Shown here: one piece after another, positions 7,311 through 12,822 of the stretch
How positions within the stretch are numbered: position 1 is the stretch's first letter
How the letters are laid out: every line of letters starts with the position of its first letter
DNA from: Actinomycetota bacterium
Lineage (GTDB): Bacteria > Actinomycetota > Actinomycetes > Nanopelagicales > Nanopelagicaceae
Length of the DNA stretch: 12,822 bases
Direction: 5' to 3'
NCBI GenBank assembly: GCA_010032085.1
Contig: RGYL01000014.1
Coordinates: 1 to 12,822 of the forward strand
Position numbers and translations under genes: made by a program
The notes under the pieces: model-generated
The model's database searches: none
Told to the model about the DNA's origin: nothing
The model's input: only the letters and a program-made list of their open reading frames with translations

Positions 7311-7865
7311 CTAAATTCTCGTGTTCTCTTTTACAAAAACTATGTGATCTCTCCAACCACCATCAATATGTAAATAGCGTGGCCGTAAACCTTCAAATGT
7401 AAATCCCGCTTTCTCTGCTACCCGCTTAGATGCACCATTTTCGGGTCGAAGTGCAATCTCAATGCGATGTAAACGAAGTTCGGCAAAACCAAAACGGGCG
7501 ACTTCCCGGACAGCTCTTGTAATCAGTCCCTTGTTCGCATGTGCTTCATCTATCCAATAGCCAATATGTCCACCTCGGTATGCACCGTAAGAGACGCCTC
7601 CAAGAGTTATCTGGCCGATTAATTTTCCATCAAACCAAATAGCAAATGAGAACGAACGCCCGGCCCGGCCCTCTCGTCTATGAAAGGCCACCATTTCAAA
7701 ATAGGTGGGAAGATTTTTCTGCTCCTCCAGAATCGGAGTAGTCGCCTCCCAGGGAGTTAGCCAAGCGCGATTGCGAGCACGCAATTCCAGCCATGACTTT
7801 CTATCTCGAATCCGTAGGGGGCGAAGGGTTAATTCCCCCTCATGAAGCGTGATTGGCCAATTCAT
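7311..7865 (-). CDS. rimJ: GNAT N-acetyltransferase, RimJ/RimL type
   Basis: A cytosolic acetyl-CoA-dependent acetyltransferase of 184 residues. RimJ/RimL enzymes acetylate protein N-termini, classically ribosomal proteins S5 and L12; the substrate here is unknown. The N-terminal LTLRPLRIRD (12-21) is the typical first strand. IGYWIDEAHANKGL (101-114) leads into the acetyl-CoA-binding helix, and LHRIEIALRPENGASKRVAEKAGF (from 132) with the N-x-x-S-x-x-V-x-E-K-x-G-F pattern closes the fold. The ATG directly follows the TAA of the Glp gene (TAAATG), so the two are translationally coupled. In mycobacteria and corynebacteria a rimJ-type gene also sits between the glp and glpr genes, which may point to a shared role. 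That link is inference. Confidence 0.93.
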   Translation of the reverse strand: MNWPITLHEGELTLRPLRIRDRKSWLELRARNRAWLTPWEATTPILEEQKNLPTYFEMVAFHRREGRAGRSFSFAIWFDGKLIGQITLGGVSYGAYRGGHIGYWIDEAHANKGLITRAVREVARFGFAELRLHRIEIALRPENGASKRVAEKAGFTFEGLRPRYLHIDGGWRDHIVFVKENTRI

Positions 7866-8789
7866 TTAATTGAAGCGCCGTTCTAGTAATAGTACGTCAA
7901 CCTCTTCTCCAGCCTTGAATTCCGTTCTCTCCTCGTTCATCACAATTAATCCAGTGGCGTCAGACAAACCAATCAAGTCCCCTTGATTTTCTAGCGCAGT
8001 AACAAGTCTTCGATTGGGATTGTCGGTTGAAAGCGTGGCGCGAATAAATGCATGCTTGCCAGCATCACTTGCTACATCATTTGTAAGAGTTGCTCGAGCA
8101 ATCGGCCTGTGAATGTCATAAAGACCCATCATGTTACGAATCATGGGACGGATAAATAGTTCAGTCGAGATGTAAGCAGAAATAGGATCGCCAGGTAGCG
8201 CAACTACCGGAGTTTTATCTGGTCCAATAGTTCCAAAGGCATGTCGACCACTACCTTCAATATTTGGAGTGACGCTCTTTACCTCGCCAAGTCGAGCCAG
8301 AACGCCAAATATCAAATCAAAAGATTCGTCATGACTCTCACCGCAAATGACAATTAAATCGGCTCTTACTAATTGATCTTCGACCACATCTTTAAGGGCA
8401 TCTGGAGTCTCCGGAATAGTGGTGACGCGATAACCGACGGCGCCGGCTTCCTTTACCGCAGTAGTTAAAAGCCATGAATTAACTTCGAATTCTTCTCCTT
8501 CACTCGGAGAACCTTTGCCTGGTTCGATGAGATCATCCCCAGCAGAAATAATCACCACTCTTGGCTGTGGTCGAGTTGGCAGGTGATCCCGGCCCAGCGA
8601 CGCAGCCAGGCCAATCTGGGTGGAGCGGATACGAGAGCCAGAGCGCAATGCAATCCGATCTCCTTGAAAAACATCTTCGGCCAGCGTCGCGCCATGGGAA
8701 TCGAGTAGCGGCATATCAAAAGCGGCTAGTGGCTTAGATAATGCCAATAACTCAGCAGCCAAATCAGCTACTCGAATGTTCTCACTCAC
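7866..8789 (-). CDS. glp: gephyrin/MoeA-like protein (Glp) lacking domain II
   Basis: Homologous to MoeA/gephyrin E, but only 307 residues against about 400. The N-terminal segment up to AEDVF (37-41) jumps within about 12 residues to SGSRIRSTQIGLAASLG (from 50), which is the end of domain II entering domain III. The missing part of roughly 100 residues includes the DGYA-type catalytic segment. Domain III follows with PRVVIISAGDDLIEPG (75-90) and a degenerate ICGESHDESFD (148-158), where MoeA has a glycine-rich SGGVSVGDYD. LPGDPISA (199-206) and the C-terminal domain IV (about 232-303) are present. It most resembles the mycobacterial MoeA1 homologue next to rimJ, now linked to Corynebacterium Glp, which binds FtsZ and the membrane receptor GLPR. 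Start is GTG 8789 with a TATCTT hexamer six bases upstream. It is likely a division scaffold, not a molybdotransferase. Confidence 0.85.
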   Translation of the reverse strand: MSENIRVADLAAELLALSKPLAAFDMPLLDSHGATLAEDVFQGDRIALRSGSRIRSTQIGLAASLGRDHLPTRPQPRVVIISAGDDLIEPGKGSPSEGEEFEVNSWLLTTAVKEAGAVGYRVTTIPETPDALKDVVEDQLVRADLIVICGESHDESFDLIFGVLARLGEVKSVTPNIEGSGRHAFGTIGPDKTPVVALPGDPISAYISTELFIRPMIRNMMGLYDIHRPIARATLTNDVASDAGKHAFIRATLSTDNPNRRLVTALENQGDLIGLSDATGLIVMNEERTEFKAGEEVDVLLLERRFN

Positions 8790-8795
8790 CCGGAA

Positions 8796-8801
8796 AAGAT
8801 A
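8796..8801 (-). promoter_or_regulatory. putative -10 element of a leaderless glp transcript
   Basis: TATCTT on the minus strand ends 6 bases before the GTG start of the MoeA-like gene; the spacer TTCCGG is not a Shine-Dalgarno sequence. It lies in a 33-base gap facing the divergent promoter of the cyclo-ligase gene, so each -35 region would fall in the other transcription unit. No -35 consensus is visible. Confidence 0.5.
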
Positions 8802-8810
8802 CTTTGAATC

Positions 8811-8816
8811 TACGCT
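8811..8816 (+). promoter_or_regulatory. putative -10 element of a leaderless cyclo-ligase transcript
   Basis: TACGCT ends 6 bases before the GTG start at 8823, with spacer AATCCT and no Shine-Dalgarno sequence. The hexamer and spacing are identical to those in front of ispE. Confidence 0.5.
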
Positions 8817-8822
8817 AATCCT

Positions 8823-9353
8823 GTGGAGAACACGAAGTCTAATTTACGAAATCTCATCCGAGAAAGACGGAGCGGTGGTAAGTCAAAATTTGATTTTAAT
8901 CTCTTAACTTCCTGCCCGGAATTTCAAGTTGCCCAAGTCATAGCAAGCTATCGCTCTTACGGCAACGAACCAGATACGAAAGAACTAAATGCTTCCATTC
9001 TCGGCGCTTCGAAAAAATTATTACTCCCGGTTCTGAAAACTGATCGCTCGCTTGAATTTCGCAGTTGGAGTGGAGACTTAACTTCACTAAAAGTGAATGG
9101 GAAAATCGAAGAACCGATCGGTACCGAATTTTCCGGCGCCATAGATTTGATAATAGTTCCGGCTTTAGCAATCGATAAGAGTGGAAATCGGCTCGGTCAA
9201 GGTGGTGGCTCTTACGATCGCTCACTCGAGAATTTCAAGGGATTTAGCGTTGCACTTATAAATGAAGATGAATTAGTGGACCAATTACCTACTCAATCGA
9301 GTGATAGACGAGTAAAGGCCGCTCTTACGCCAACGAGGTTGATAAGGTTTTAA
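8823..9353 (+). CDS. 5-formyltetrahydrofolate cyclo-ligase (MTHFS family)
   Basis: This cytosolic enzyme uses ATP to convert 5-formyl-THF to 5,10-methenyl-THF, returning a storage or inhibitory folate to one-carbon metabolism. The 176-residue protein is slightly short but complete. Visible: N-terminal KSNLRNLIRERR (5-16) with the basic residues that face ATP, ASYRSYGNEPDT (41-52) matching the substrate-site Y..E..T pattern, and the strongest motif VPALAIDKSGNRLGQGGGSYDR (from 112), which is the nucleotide/Mg loop RLGxGGGxYDR. Start is GTG at 8823; the leaderless-type hexamer supports it. It diverges from glp. In mycobacteria galU lies between these genes, and it is absent here. Its stop TAA overlaps the stop of the convergent acyl-CoA dehydrogenase gene by four bases. 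Confidence 0.95.
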   Translation: MENTKSNLRNLIRERRSGGKSKFDFNLLTSCPEFQVAQVIASYRSYGNEPDTKELNASILGASKKLLLPVLKTDRSLEFRSWSGDLTSLKVNGKIEEPIGTEFSGAIDLIIVPALAIDKSGNRLGQGGGSYDRSLENFKGFSVALINEDELVDQLPTQSSDRRVKAALTPTRLIRF

Positions 9354-10495
9354 TTGATTCCAAGATTTCTCGCCATCACTAGGCGTTGAATCTGATTTGT
9401 GCCTTCATAGATTTGAGTAAGTTTCGCATCTCGCATCATTCGCTCAACGGGATAGTCATTTACATACCCATAACCACCTAGAACTTGGACTGCGTCGGTC
9501 GTTACTTTCATGGCCACATCAGTCGTGAAACACTTTGAAGCAGCCGAGAAGAAAGTTAGGTCTCGCTCGCCCCGTTCGCTCTTTGCGGCAGCGGCGTAGG
9601 TTAATTGGCGGGCCGCTTCAATCTCCATCGCCATATCAGCGAGCATGAATTGAATTGCTTGGAAGTCGAAAATTGCCTTTCCGAATTGGCGTCGTTCTTT
9701 TGCATACTTTGTTGCCACTTCAAAGGCGCCTTGCGCAATACCGAGAGCTTGCGCAGCAATTGTTATGCGTGTGTGATCCAAAGTCTGCATCGCCAGGGAA
9801 AATCCTGCTCCGATCTCGCTAATTCTGCGATCATCACCAATCTCGACATTGTCCAGATAAACCTCGCGGGTTGGAGAACCTTTAAAGCCCATCTTCTTCT
9901 CATGTGCACCGAAGGAAACTCCCGCATCACCCTTCTCCAAAATAAACGCAGTAATTCCTTTAGAACCTTTTTCTGGATCCGTTGAGGCCAAGACTGTGTA
10001 GAACTCCGAGATACCGGCGTGGGAAATCCACTTCTTGCTTCCATTTATAACCCAGCCATCGCCTTTTCGTACTGCGCGCGTCTTCATCGATGCTGCATCT
10101 GATCCCGCTTCAGACTCAGATAGGCAATAGGAAAAACCTTTACCTTTTGCTAATTCACTTAGCCAACGCTTCTTCTGTTCCGCGTTTCCAGCCAACATAA
10201 GCGGAACCGATCCCAATTTATTCACTGCCGGAATTAGGGATGAGGATGCACAAACTCTTGCAACTTCTTCAATGACAATAACTACTGCGAGCGCATCAGC
10301 GCCTTCACCGCCAAATTCCGCTGGTACATGTGGCGCAGCCAAACCAGCGCTCTGCAGGGCATCAAAAGCTTCTTGCGGAAATCTCGCATTTGCATCTACA
10401 TCATGAGCGAATGGCTGAATCTTTTTATCGGCAAGTGCCCGAACACTTTCACGAAGCGCCTCGTATTCTTCTGGCAGAGTGAAGAGTTGATCCAT
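9350..10495 (-). CDS. acyl-CoA dehydrogenase (short/branched-chain type, FadE-like)
   Basis: A cytosolic FAD flavoprotein that introduces the 2,3 double bond into acyl-CoA and passes electrons to ETF. The 381-residue protein is full length: N-terminal helical domain (1-120), the FAD/substrate strand domain with CLSESEAGSDAA at 124-135 and WISHAGISEFY at 156-166, then the C-terminal helical domain. The latter has RRQFGKAIFDFQAIQ at 268-282, VLGGYGYVNDYPVERMMRDA at 338-357 and YEGTNQIQR at 363-371, where Glu364 is the likely catalytic base. The pattern resembles short-chain/branched-chain enzymes and mycobacterial FadE25; chain length preference cannot be told. The ATG at 10495 is ten bases after the CopD-CtaG gene, whose TAG stop forms part of a TAGGAT hexamer seven bases before this ATG. 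No ETF or thiolase gene is in the window. Confidence 0.95.
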   Translation of the reverse strand: MDQLFTLPEEYEALRESVRALADKKIQPFAHDVDANARFPQEAFDALQSAGLAAPHVPAEFGGEGADALAVVIVIEEVARVCASSSLIPAVNKLGSVPLMLAGNAEQKKRWLSELAKGKGFSYCLSESEAGSDAASMKTRAVRKGDGWVINGSKKWISHAGISEFYTVLASTDPEKGSKGITAFILEKGDAGVSFGAHEKKMGFKGSPTREVYLDNVEIGDDRRISEIGAGFSLAMQTLDHTRITIAAQALGIAQGAFEVATKYAKERRQFGKAIFDFQAIQFMLADMAMEIEAARQLTYAAAAKSERGERDLTFFSAASKCFTTDVAMKVTTDAVQVLGGYGYVNDYPVERMMRDAKLTQIYEGTNQIQRLVMARNLGIN

Positions 10496-10502
10496 AGCCG
10501 GA

Positions 10503-10508
10503 ATCCTA
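10503..10508 (-). promoter_or_regulatory. putative -10 element of a leaderless acyl-CoA dehydrogenase transcript
   Basis: TAGGAT on the minus strand ends 7 bases before the dehydrogenase ATG (spacer TCCGGCT, no Shine-Dalgarno match). Its first three bases are the TAG stop codon of the preceding CopD-CtaG gene. GGA within the hexamer is too far from the ATG, and too weak, to be a good ribosome-binding site. Confidence 0.4.
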
Positions 10509-12281
10509 CGAGTCTCCTCTTCCTTCGGCGAGTTTGCGCAGATACTCGTTGTACTGCGCTAAATCTTGCTCCGAATTCTTATCGGCACGCTTTGCTTCAC
10601 GTGCATCTACCCGGGTCCATTGGATGAAAGTTGCTACTAGGGCAAGAATGATTGGTATCTCTCCCATCGCCCAACCAATCGCAGCACCAGTTTTTTGGTC
10701 TGCCAATAAATCAGTAGCCCAGGGCCGCTCAAGTGATTGGTAAAAGCCACCATCGATAAGCGTGCTTGAAGCTTGCAGAGCAATCGAAAAAAAGGCGTGG
10801 ATGCTTATTGCACCAAGCAGTATTACTACGCGAACCAAGTGATGCACTCGCCTTGGGTTCGGATCAATACCTACTATTACGTGAAAGAAGAGCAAGCCAG
10901 CAAGAATGAAATGCAAGTTCATAAGCAAGTGTCCGAAGTGACTCGACATCAGTTCACCAAAGAGCGGCGTGAAATATAAAGCAAAGAGGGAGCCGTCGAA
11001 TATTGACAGCGCGACAAGTGGATGAGTTACAAAAGCGGAATATCTTGAATCAAGGGTATCTATTAACCAACCACGTATTCCGCGCTCCTCTTTACTCCTT
11101 CCGATGGGCAAAGTCCGTAGCGCTAAAGTGATTGGCGCGCTAAGGACAATAAATATTGGAGCGATCATGCTTAAGACCATATGGGCGATCATGTGATACT
11201 GGAATGAGAAGATTGAATAGAGTCCCAATCCACCACTTGTACTGTAGTCAATGAGTGAAATTCCAACTGCGAAAGAAACGGTTCGTCCCACCGGCCACTT
11301 ATCACCCCGGCGAACTAAATTAACAACGCCACGAATATATAGAGCGGTCACAAATACCAGTGCTCCGAGCATTAGCGCATCTGCTTCATATTCAAAGAAG
11401 AGGCGCCAGATATTCGGCTCTGCTGGCATTGGAATACCGACCAACTCCCTCACTCGATCGTATTGATATTCACTCTCCTCAATTGGAGTAAATCTTGAAA
11501 GTAGCGCTCCCATCGAAATGACAATAGTTAAGAGGGTTATCTCAAACTTTATTGCTCTCTCATCACTTATATTGCCCCGAATTCTCTTTGACACAAATGC
11601 GATTAAACCCAAAATTAAAACTTTGGCAAAAATCATTAACCCATAAGTACTAAACCAATCGCTCGAATACCCCAACCGCAATATCGCACTCGTACTTCCC
11701 GTAATCACAACAGCCAAGACCGACCAATTTGCTATGACCCCAACTCTCTTTAGCGTGAACCCTCTCGTTTGGGTATCCATAAAAAGAAATGAGAAAACTG
11801 AACCTGCCCAAGAAGAAAGCGCGATTACATGAATTATTAATGAGCCGATAGCTAACCCATGTCCTGCCGCTTGCGAAGTGTGGCTTTGTAATAATGGCGC
11901 GGCAAAACCAATGACTGATACAAAGTAAGCAAGGAGTGCCCCACCAGTTTTGCGGATGGCTCTAAAGAATATGAGCAAGATGAGAATTGCGAAGACTTGT
12001 ATGAGTTGCAGGCGACCGAGAGAGGTCTGGGTTACATAAGAACGAATTGTTGTTGCATCAAGCATTTCAGTGATGGGAGATTCAAATAAATTTGCCAGAG
12101 TCGCCAATAAGTTTCCAATAGCGGCAAGCAACCAAAGGCCCAAAAGAATCGGAATCCGCTCGCGTAACTTCTTTGAGGACTCCGTGAATCGCCCTGCTGA
12201 TTCTGGAAATACAAAACTCAACGAAAGGAGCAGGCCTAGGGTTAGTGCGCCTAAGAGAGTATTTAGTAGATCAAAGAGCAT
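10506..12281 (-). CDS. fused CopD-CtaG membrane protein (copper handling / cytochrome c oxidase assembly)
   Basis: A 591-residue polytopic membrane protein. The N-terminal half (about 1-265) resembles CopD, with a series of helices and histidines such as His134, His141 and His151 (HVIALSSWAG, 151-160). The second half (about 295-555) is a CtaG (caa3-type) domain, with YSIFSFQYHMIAHMVLSMIAP (355-375; His363, His367), HPLVALSIFDG (420-430), FGHLLMNLHFILAG (449-462) and a late HAFFSIAL (495-502). The histidine and methionine-rich helices fit copper binding. The fusion is common in actinobacteria; CtaG proteins help supply copper to cytochrome c oxidase, and the exact role of the fusion is inferred. 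The C-terminal cytosolic tail (556-591) is highly charged. The ATG at 12281 starts just before the first helix. It is divergent from fmdB and followed by the acyl-CoA dehydrogenase gene. Confidence 0.9.
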   Translation of the reverse strand: MLFDLLNTLLGALTLGLLLSLSFVFPESAGRFTESSKKLRERIPILLGLWLLAAIGNLLATLANLFESPITEMLDATTIRSYVTQTSLGRLQLIQVFAILILLIFFRAIRKTGGALLAYFVSVIGFAAPLLQSHTSQAAGHGLAIGSLIIHVIALSSWAGSVFSFLFMDTQTRGFTLKRVGVIANWSVLAVVITGSTSAILRLGYSSDWFSTYGLMIFAKVLILGLIAFVSKRIRGNISDERAIKFEITLLTIVISMGALLSRFTPIEESEYQYDRVRELVGIPMPAEPNIWRLFFEYEADALMLGALVFVTALYIRGVVNLVRRGDKWPVGRTVSFAVGISLIDYSTSGGLGLYSIFSFQYHMIAHMVLSMIAPIFIVLSAPITLALRTLPIGRSKEERGIRGWLIDTLDSRYSAFVTHPLVALSIFDGSLFALYFTPLFGELMSSHFGHLLMNLHFILAGLLFFHVIVGIDPNPRRVHHLVRVVILLGAISIHAFFSIALQASSTLIDGGFYQSLERPWATDLLADQKTGAAIGWAMGEIPIILALVATFIQWTRVDAREAKRADKNSEQDLAQYNEYLRKLAEGRGDS

Positions 12282-12317
12282 CGCTGATTCCGATTAGAAG
12301 ATTCGCCACCACGAACC

Positions 12318-12323
12318 TAAGAT
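12318..12323 (+). promoter_or_regulatory. putative -10 element of a leaderless fmdB transcript
   Basis: TAAGAT ends 6 bases before the GTG start at 12330, with spacer TACGCC and no Shine-Dalgarno sequence. It lies in the 48-base divergent gap opposite the CopD-CtaG gene, which shows no equally clear element at this spacing on its own strand. Confidence 0.5.
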
Positions 12324-12329
12324 TACGCC

Positions 12330-12578
12330 GTGCCAACGTATGAATATAAGTGTGAAGCAGAGCACCACTTTGAGGTATTTCAATCATTCCAAGATAAGGC
12401 GATTGATACCTGTCCTGAGTGCGGTGCGCCAGCACGCAAGGTTTATTCAAATGTGGGAGTCGTCTTTAAAGGTTCTGGTTTTTATAAAACTGATTCCAAG
12501 GCAAAACCCGAAGCAAAGAGTGAGACAAAATCCGAATCTAAAACGGAGAGTAAGGCGCCCACTAAGTCTGAGAACTAG
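12330..12578 (+). CDS. FmdB/Ruc-family zinc-ribbon protein
   Basis: A small 82-residue cytosolic protein. It starts with MPTYEYKC, the hallmark of the FmdB family, has a CPEC knuckle (28-31), then VYSNVGVVFKGSGFYKTDS (38-56), the conserved actinobacterial core, and ends in a low-complexity Lys/Ser/Glu tail (57-82) with repeated KSE/ESK units. In M. tuberculosis the homologue Rv0991c (Ruc) is a redox-regulated chaperone with two zinc-binding Cys pairs, and it is also close to the cyclo-ligase gene. Here the first pair is altered: after Cys8 the second cysteine is missing and the loop is one residue shorter, leaving Glu11-His12-His13. Start is GTG at 12330, supported by the MPTY motif. Its TAG stop shares the bases CTAG with the stop of the convergent small ORF. 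Confidence 0.88.
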   Translation: MPTYEYKCEAEHHFEVFQSFQDKAIDTCPECGAPARKVYSNVGVVFKGSGFYKTDSKAKPEAKSETKSESKTESKAPTKSEN

Positions 12579-12691
12579 TCGTGATGTGGGGGCTTATCGC
12601 CCTTAATTTCTTGCTCACGTCGATCTTCGTTTGAACTTTCTTTATCATCTTGTATTTCATCTTTGGTTTTCGAAGGAATCAACTCGCTCAT
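12575..12691 (-). CDS. 38-residue highly charged small protein, unknown
   Basis: A short ORF I do not recognise. It has a strong Shine-Dalgarno sequence (AGGAGGG, about 5 bases before the ATG), and its ATG overlaps the TGA of the upstream TetR-type gene as ATGA, both signs of real coupled translation. The product starts MSELIPSKTKDE and ends KGDKPPHHD; about half its residues are Asp, Glu, Lys or Arg. It has no cysteine, no aromatic residue, no membrane helix and no signal peptide, and is probably disordered. It ends by sharing CTAG with the fmdB stop codon. It could be a small regulatory or accessory partner of the TetR protein or simply a fast-evolving small protein; no function can be assigned. 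Confidence 0.6.
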   Translation of the reverse strand: MSELIPSKTKDEIQDDKESSNEDRREQEIKGDKPPHHD

Positions 12692-12822
12692 GAAGCCCTC
12701 CTAGAGTGTGGCGCCAGTGCACGCTGTACGCCATCCATAATCTGGCGAAGAGCTAACTCTTGATCGCGCTGCAACAGAGCGCGTTGGGCAACTAAAACTG
12801 CGAGGCCGTGTACAGCGCTCCA
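12688..12822 (-). CDS. TetR-family transcriptional regulator, C-terminal part (partial)
   Basis: The minus strand is open from the right edge to a TGA at 12690-12688, giving 44 residues that begin WSAVHGLAVLVAQRALL. The W-x-x-x-H-G-L-A-x-L pattern is typical of the C-terminal ligand/dimerisation domain found in one group of TetR regulators (the WHG-type domain). The helix-turn-helix N-terminus lies outside the window. The last helix, about DQELALRQIMDGVQRAL (20-36), also fits. The stop overlaps the start of a 38-residue ORF, and the AGGAGG of that ORF lies inside the last codons of this gene. Identification rests on this short motif only, and its target genes cannot be named. Confidence 0.65.
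   Translation of the reverse strand, partial: WSAVHGLAVLVAQRALLQRDQELALRQIMDGVQRALAPHSRRAS

Noticed and set aside
12286..12325. Four GATT copies in the gap between the CopD-CtaG and fmdB genes
   Set aside because: Spacing is irregular (6, 8 and 21 bases) and the units are only four bases long, so I cannot call an operator.
12340..12606. 88-codon open frame overlapping fmdB in another frame
   Set aside because: The MPTYEYKC start and CPEC knuckle show that the other frame is coding; this frame is open only because of the repetitive Lys/Ser/Glu tail.

Overview
The window suggests a streamlined, fairly low-GC actinobacterium (AT-rich codon use by eye, very short gaps, many overlapping ends). 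A freshwater planktonic lineage such as Nanopelagicales/acI is an inference from this style and from gene order, not something the sequence proves. Order and content closely match, from memory, the Mycobacterium tuberculosis stretch Rv0991c to Rv1018c, which is strong evidence for Actinobacteria. No mobile element, CRISPR array, rRNA gene or prophage gene is visible.

Layout. Positions 1-5206, all minus strand, form a housekeeping block transcribed right to left: rsmI, metG, tatD, ksgA, ispE, tRNA-Gln(TTG) and the first codons of what looks like glmU. It covers rRNA and tRNA function (RsmI, KsgA, MetRS, tRNA-Gln) and envelope precursors (IspE for isoprenoids, GlmU for UDP-GlcNAc). The resuscitation-promoting factor gene that usually lies between tatD and ksgA is absent. 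Positions 5239-6468 (plus) carry a protein O-mannosyltransferase divergent from rsmI.

Positions 6482-8789 (minus) carry the most interesting unit: a gephyrin/MoeA-like protein (Glp), a RimJ-type acetyltransferase and a three-helix membrane protein of the SepX/GLPR family. In Corynebacterium and Streptomyces these families act in cell division, with Glp bridging FtsZ and its membrane receptor. The Glp here lacks roughly 100 residues corresponding to MoeA domain II and has degraded molybdotransferase motifs, so it is probably a non-enzymatic scaffold. No other molybdenum-cofactor gene lies in the window.

Positions 8823-9353 (plus) encode 5-formyltetrahydrofolate cyclo-ligase, convergent with an acyl-CoA dehydrogenase that follows a fused CopD-CtaG copper/cytochrome-oxidase assembly membrane protein (9350-12281, minus). 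Positions 12330-12578 (plus) encode a small FmdB/Ruc-type zinc-ribbon protein. The right edge (minus) holds the C-terminus of a TetR-family regulator translationally coupled to a 38-residue charged ORF.

Expression signals. Seven of the gene starts I examined have a TANNNT hexamer ending 6 or 7 bases before the start codon and no Shine-Dalgarno sequence, which points to widespread leaderless transcription. The 38-residue ORF, by contrast, has a strong Shine-Dalgarno sequence inside the preceding gene. No convincing intrinsic terminator is visible, and two convergent gene pairs share palindromic stop codons. No gene-free stretch exceeds 300 bases.
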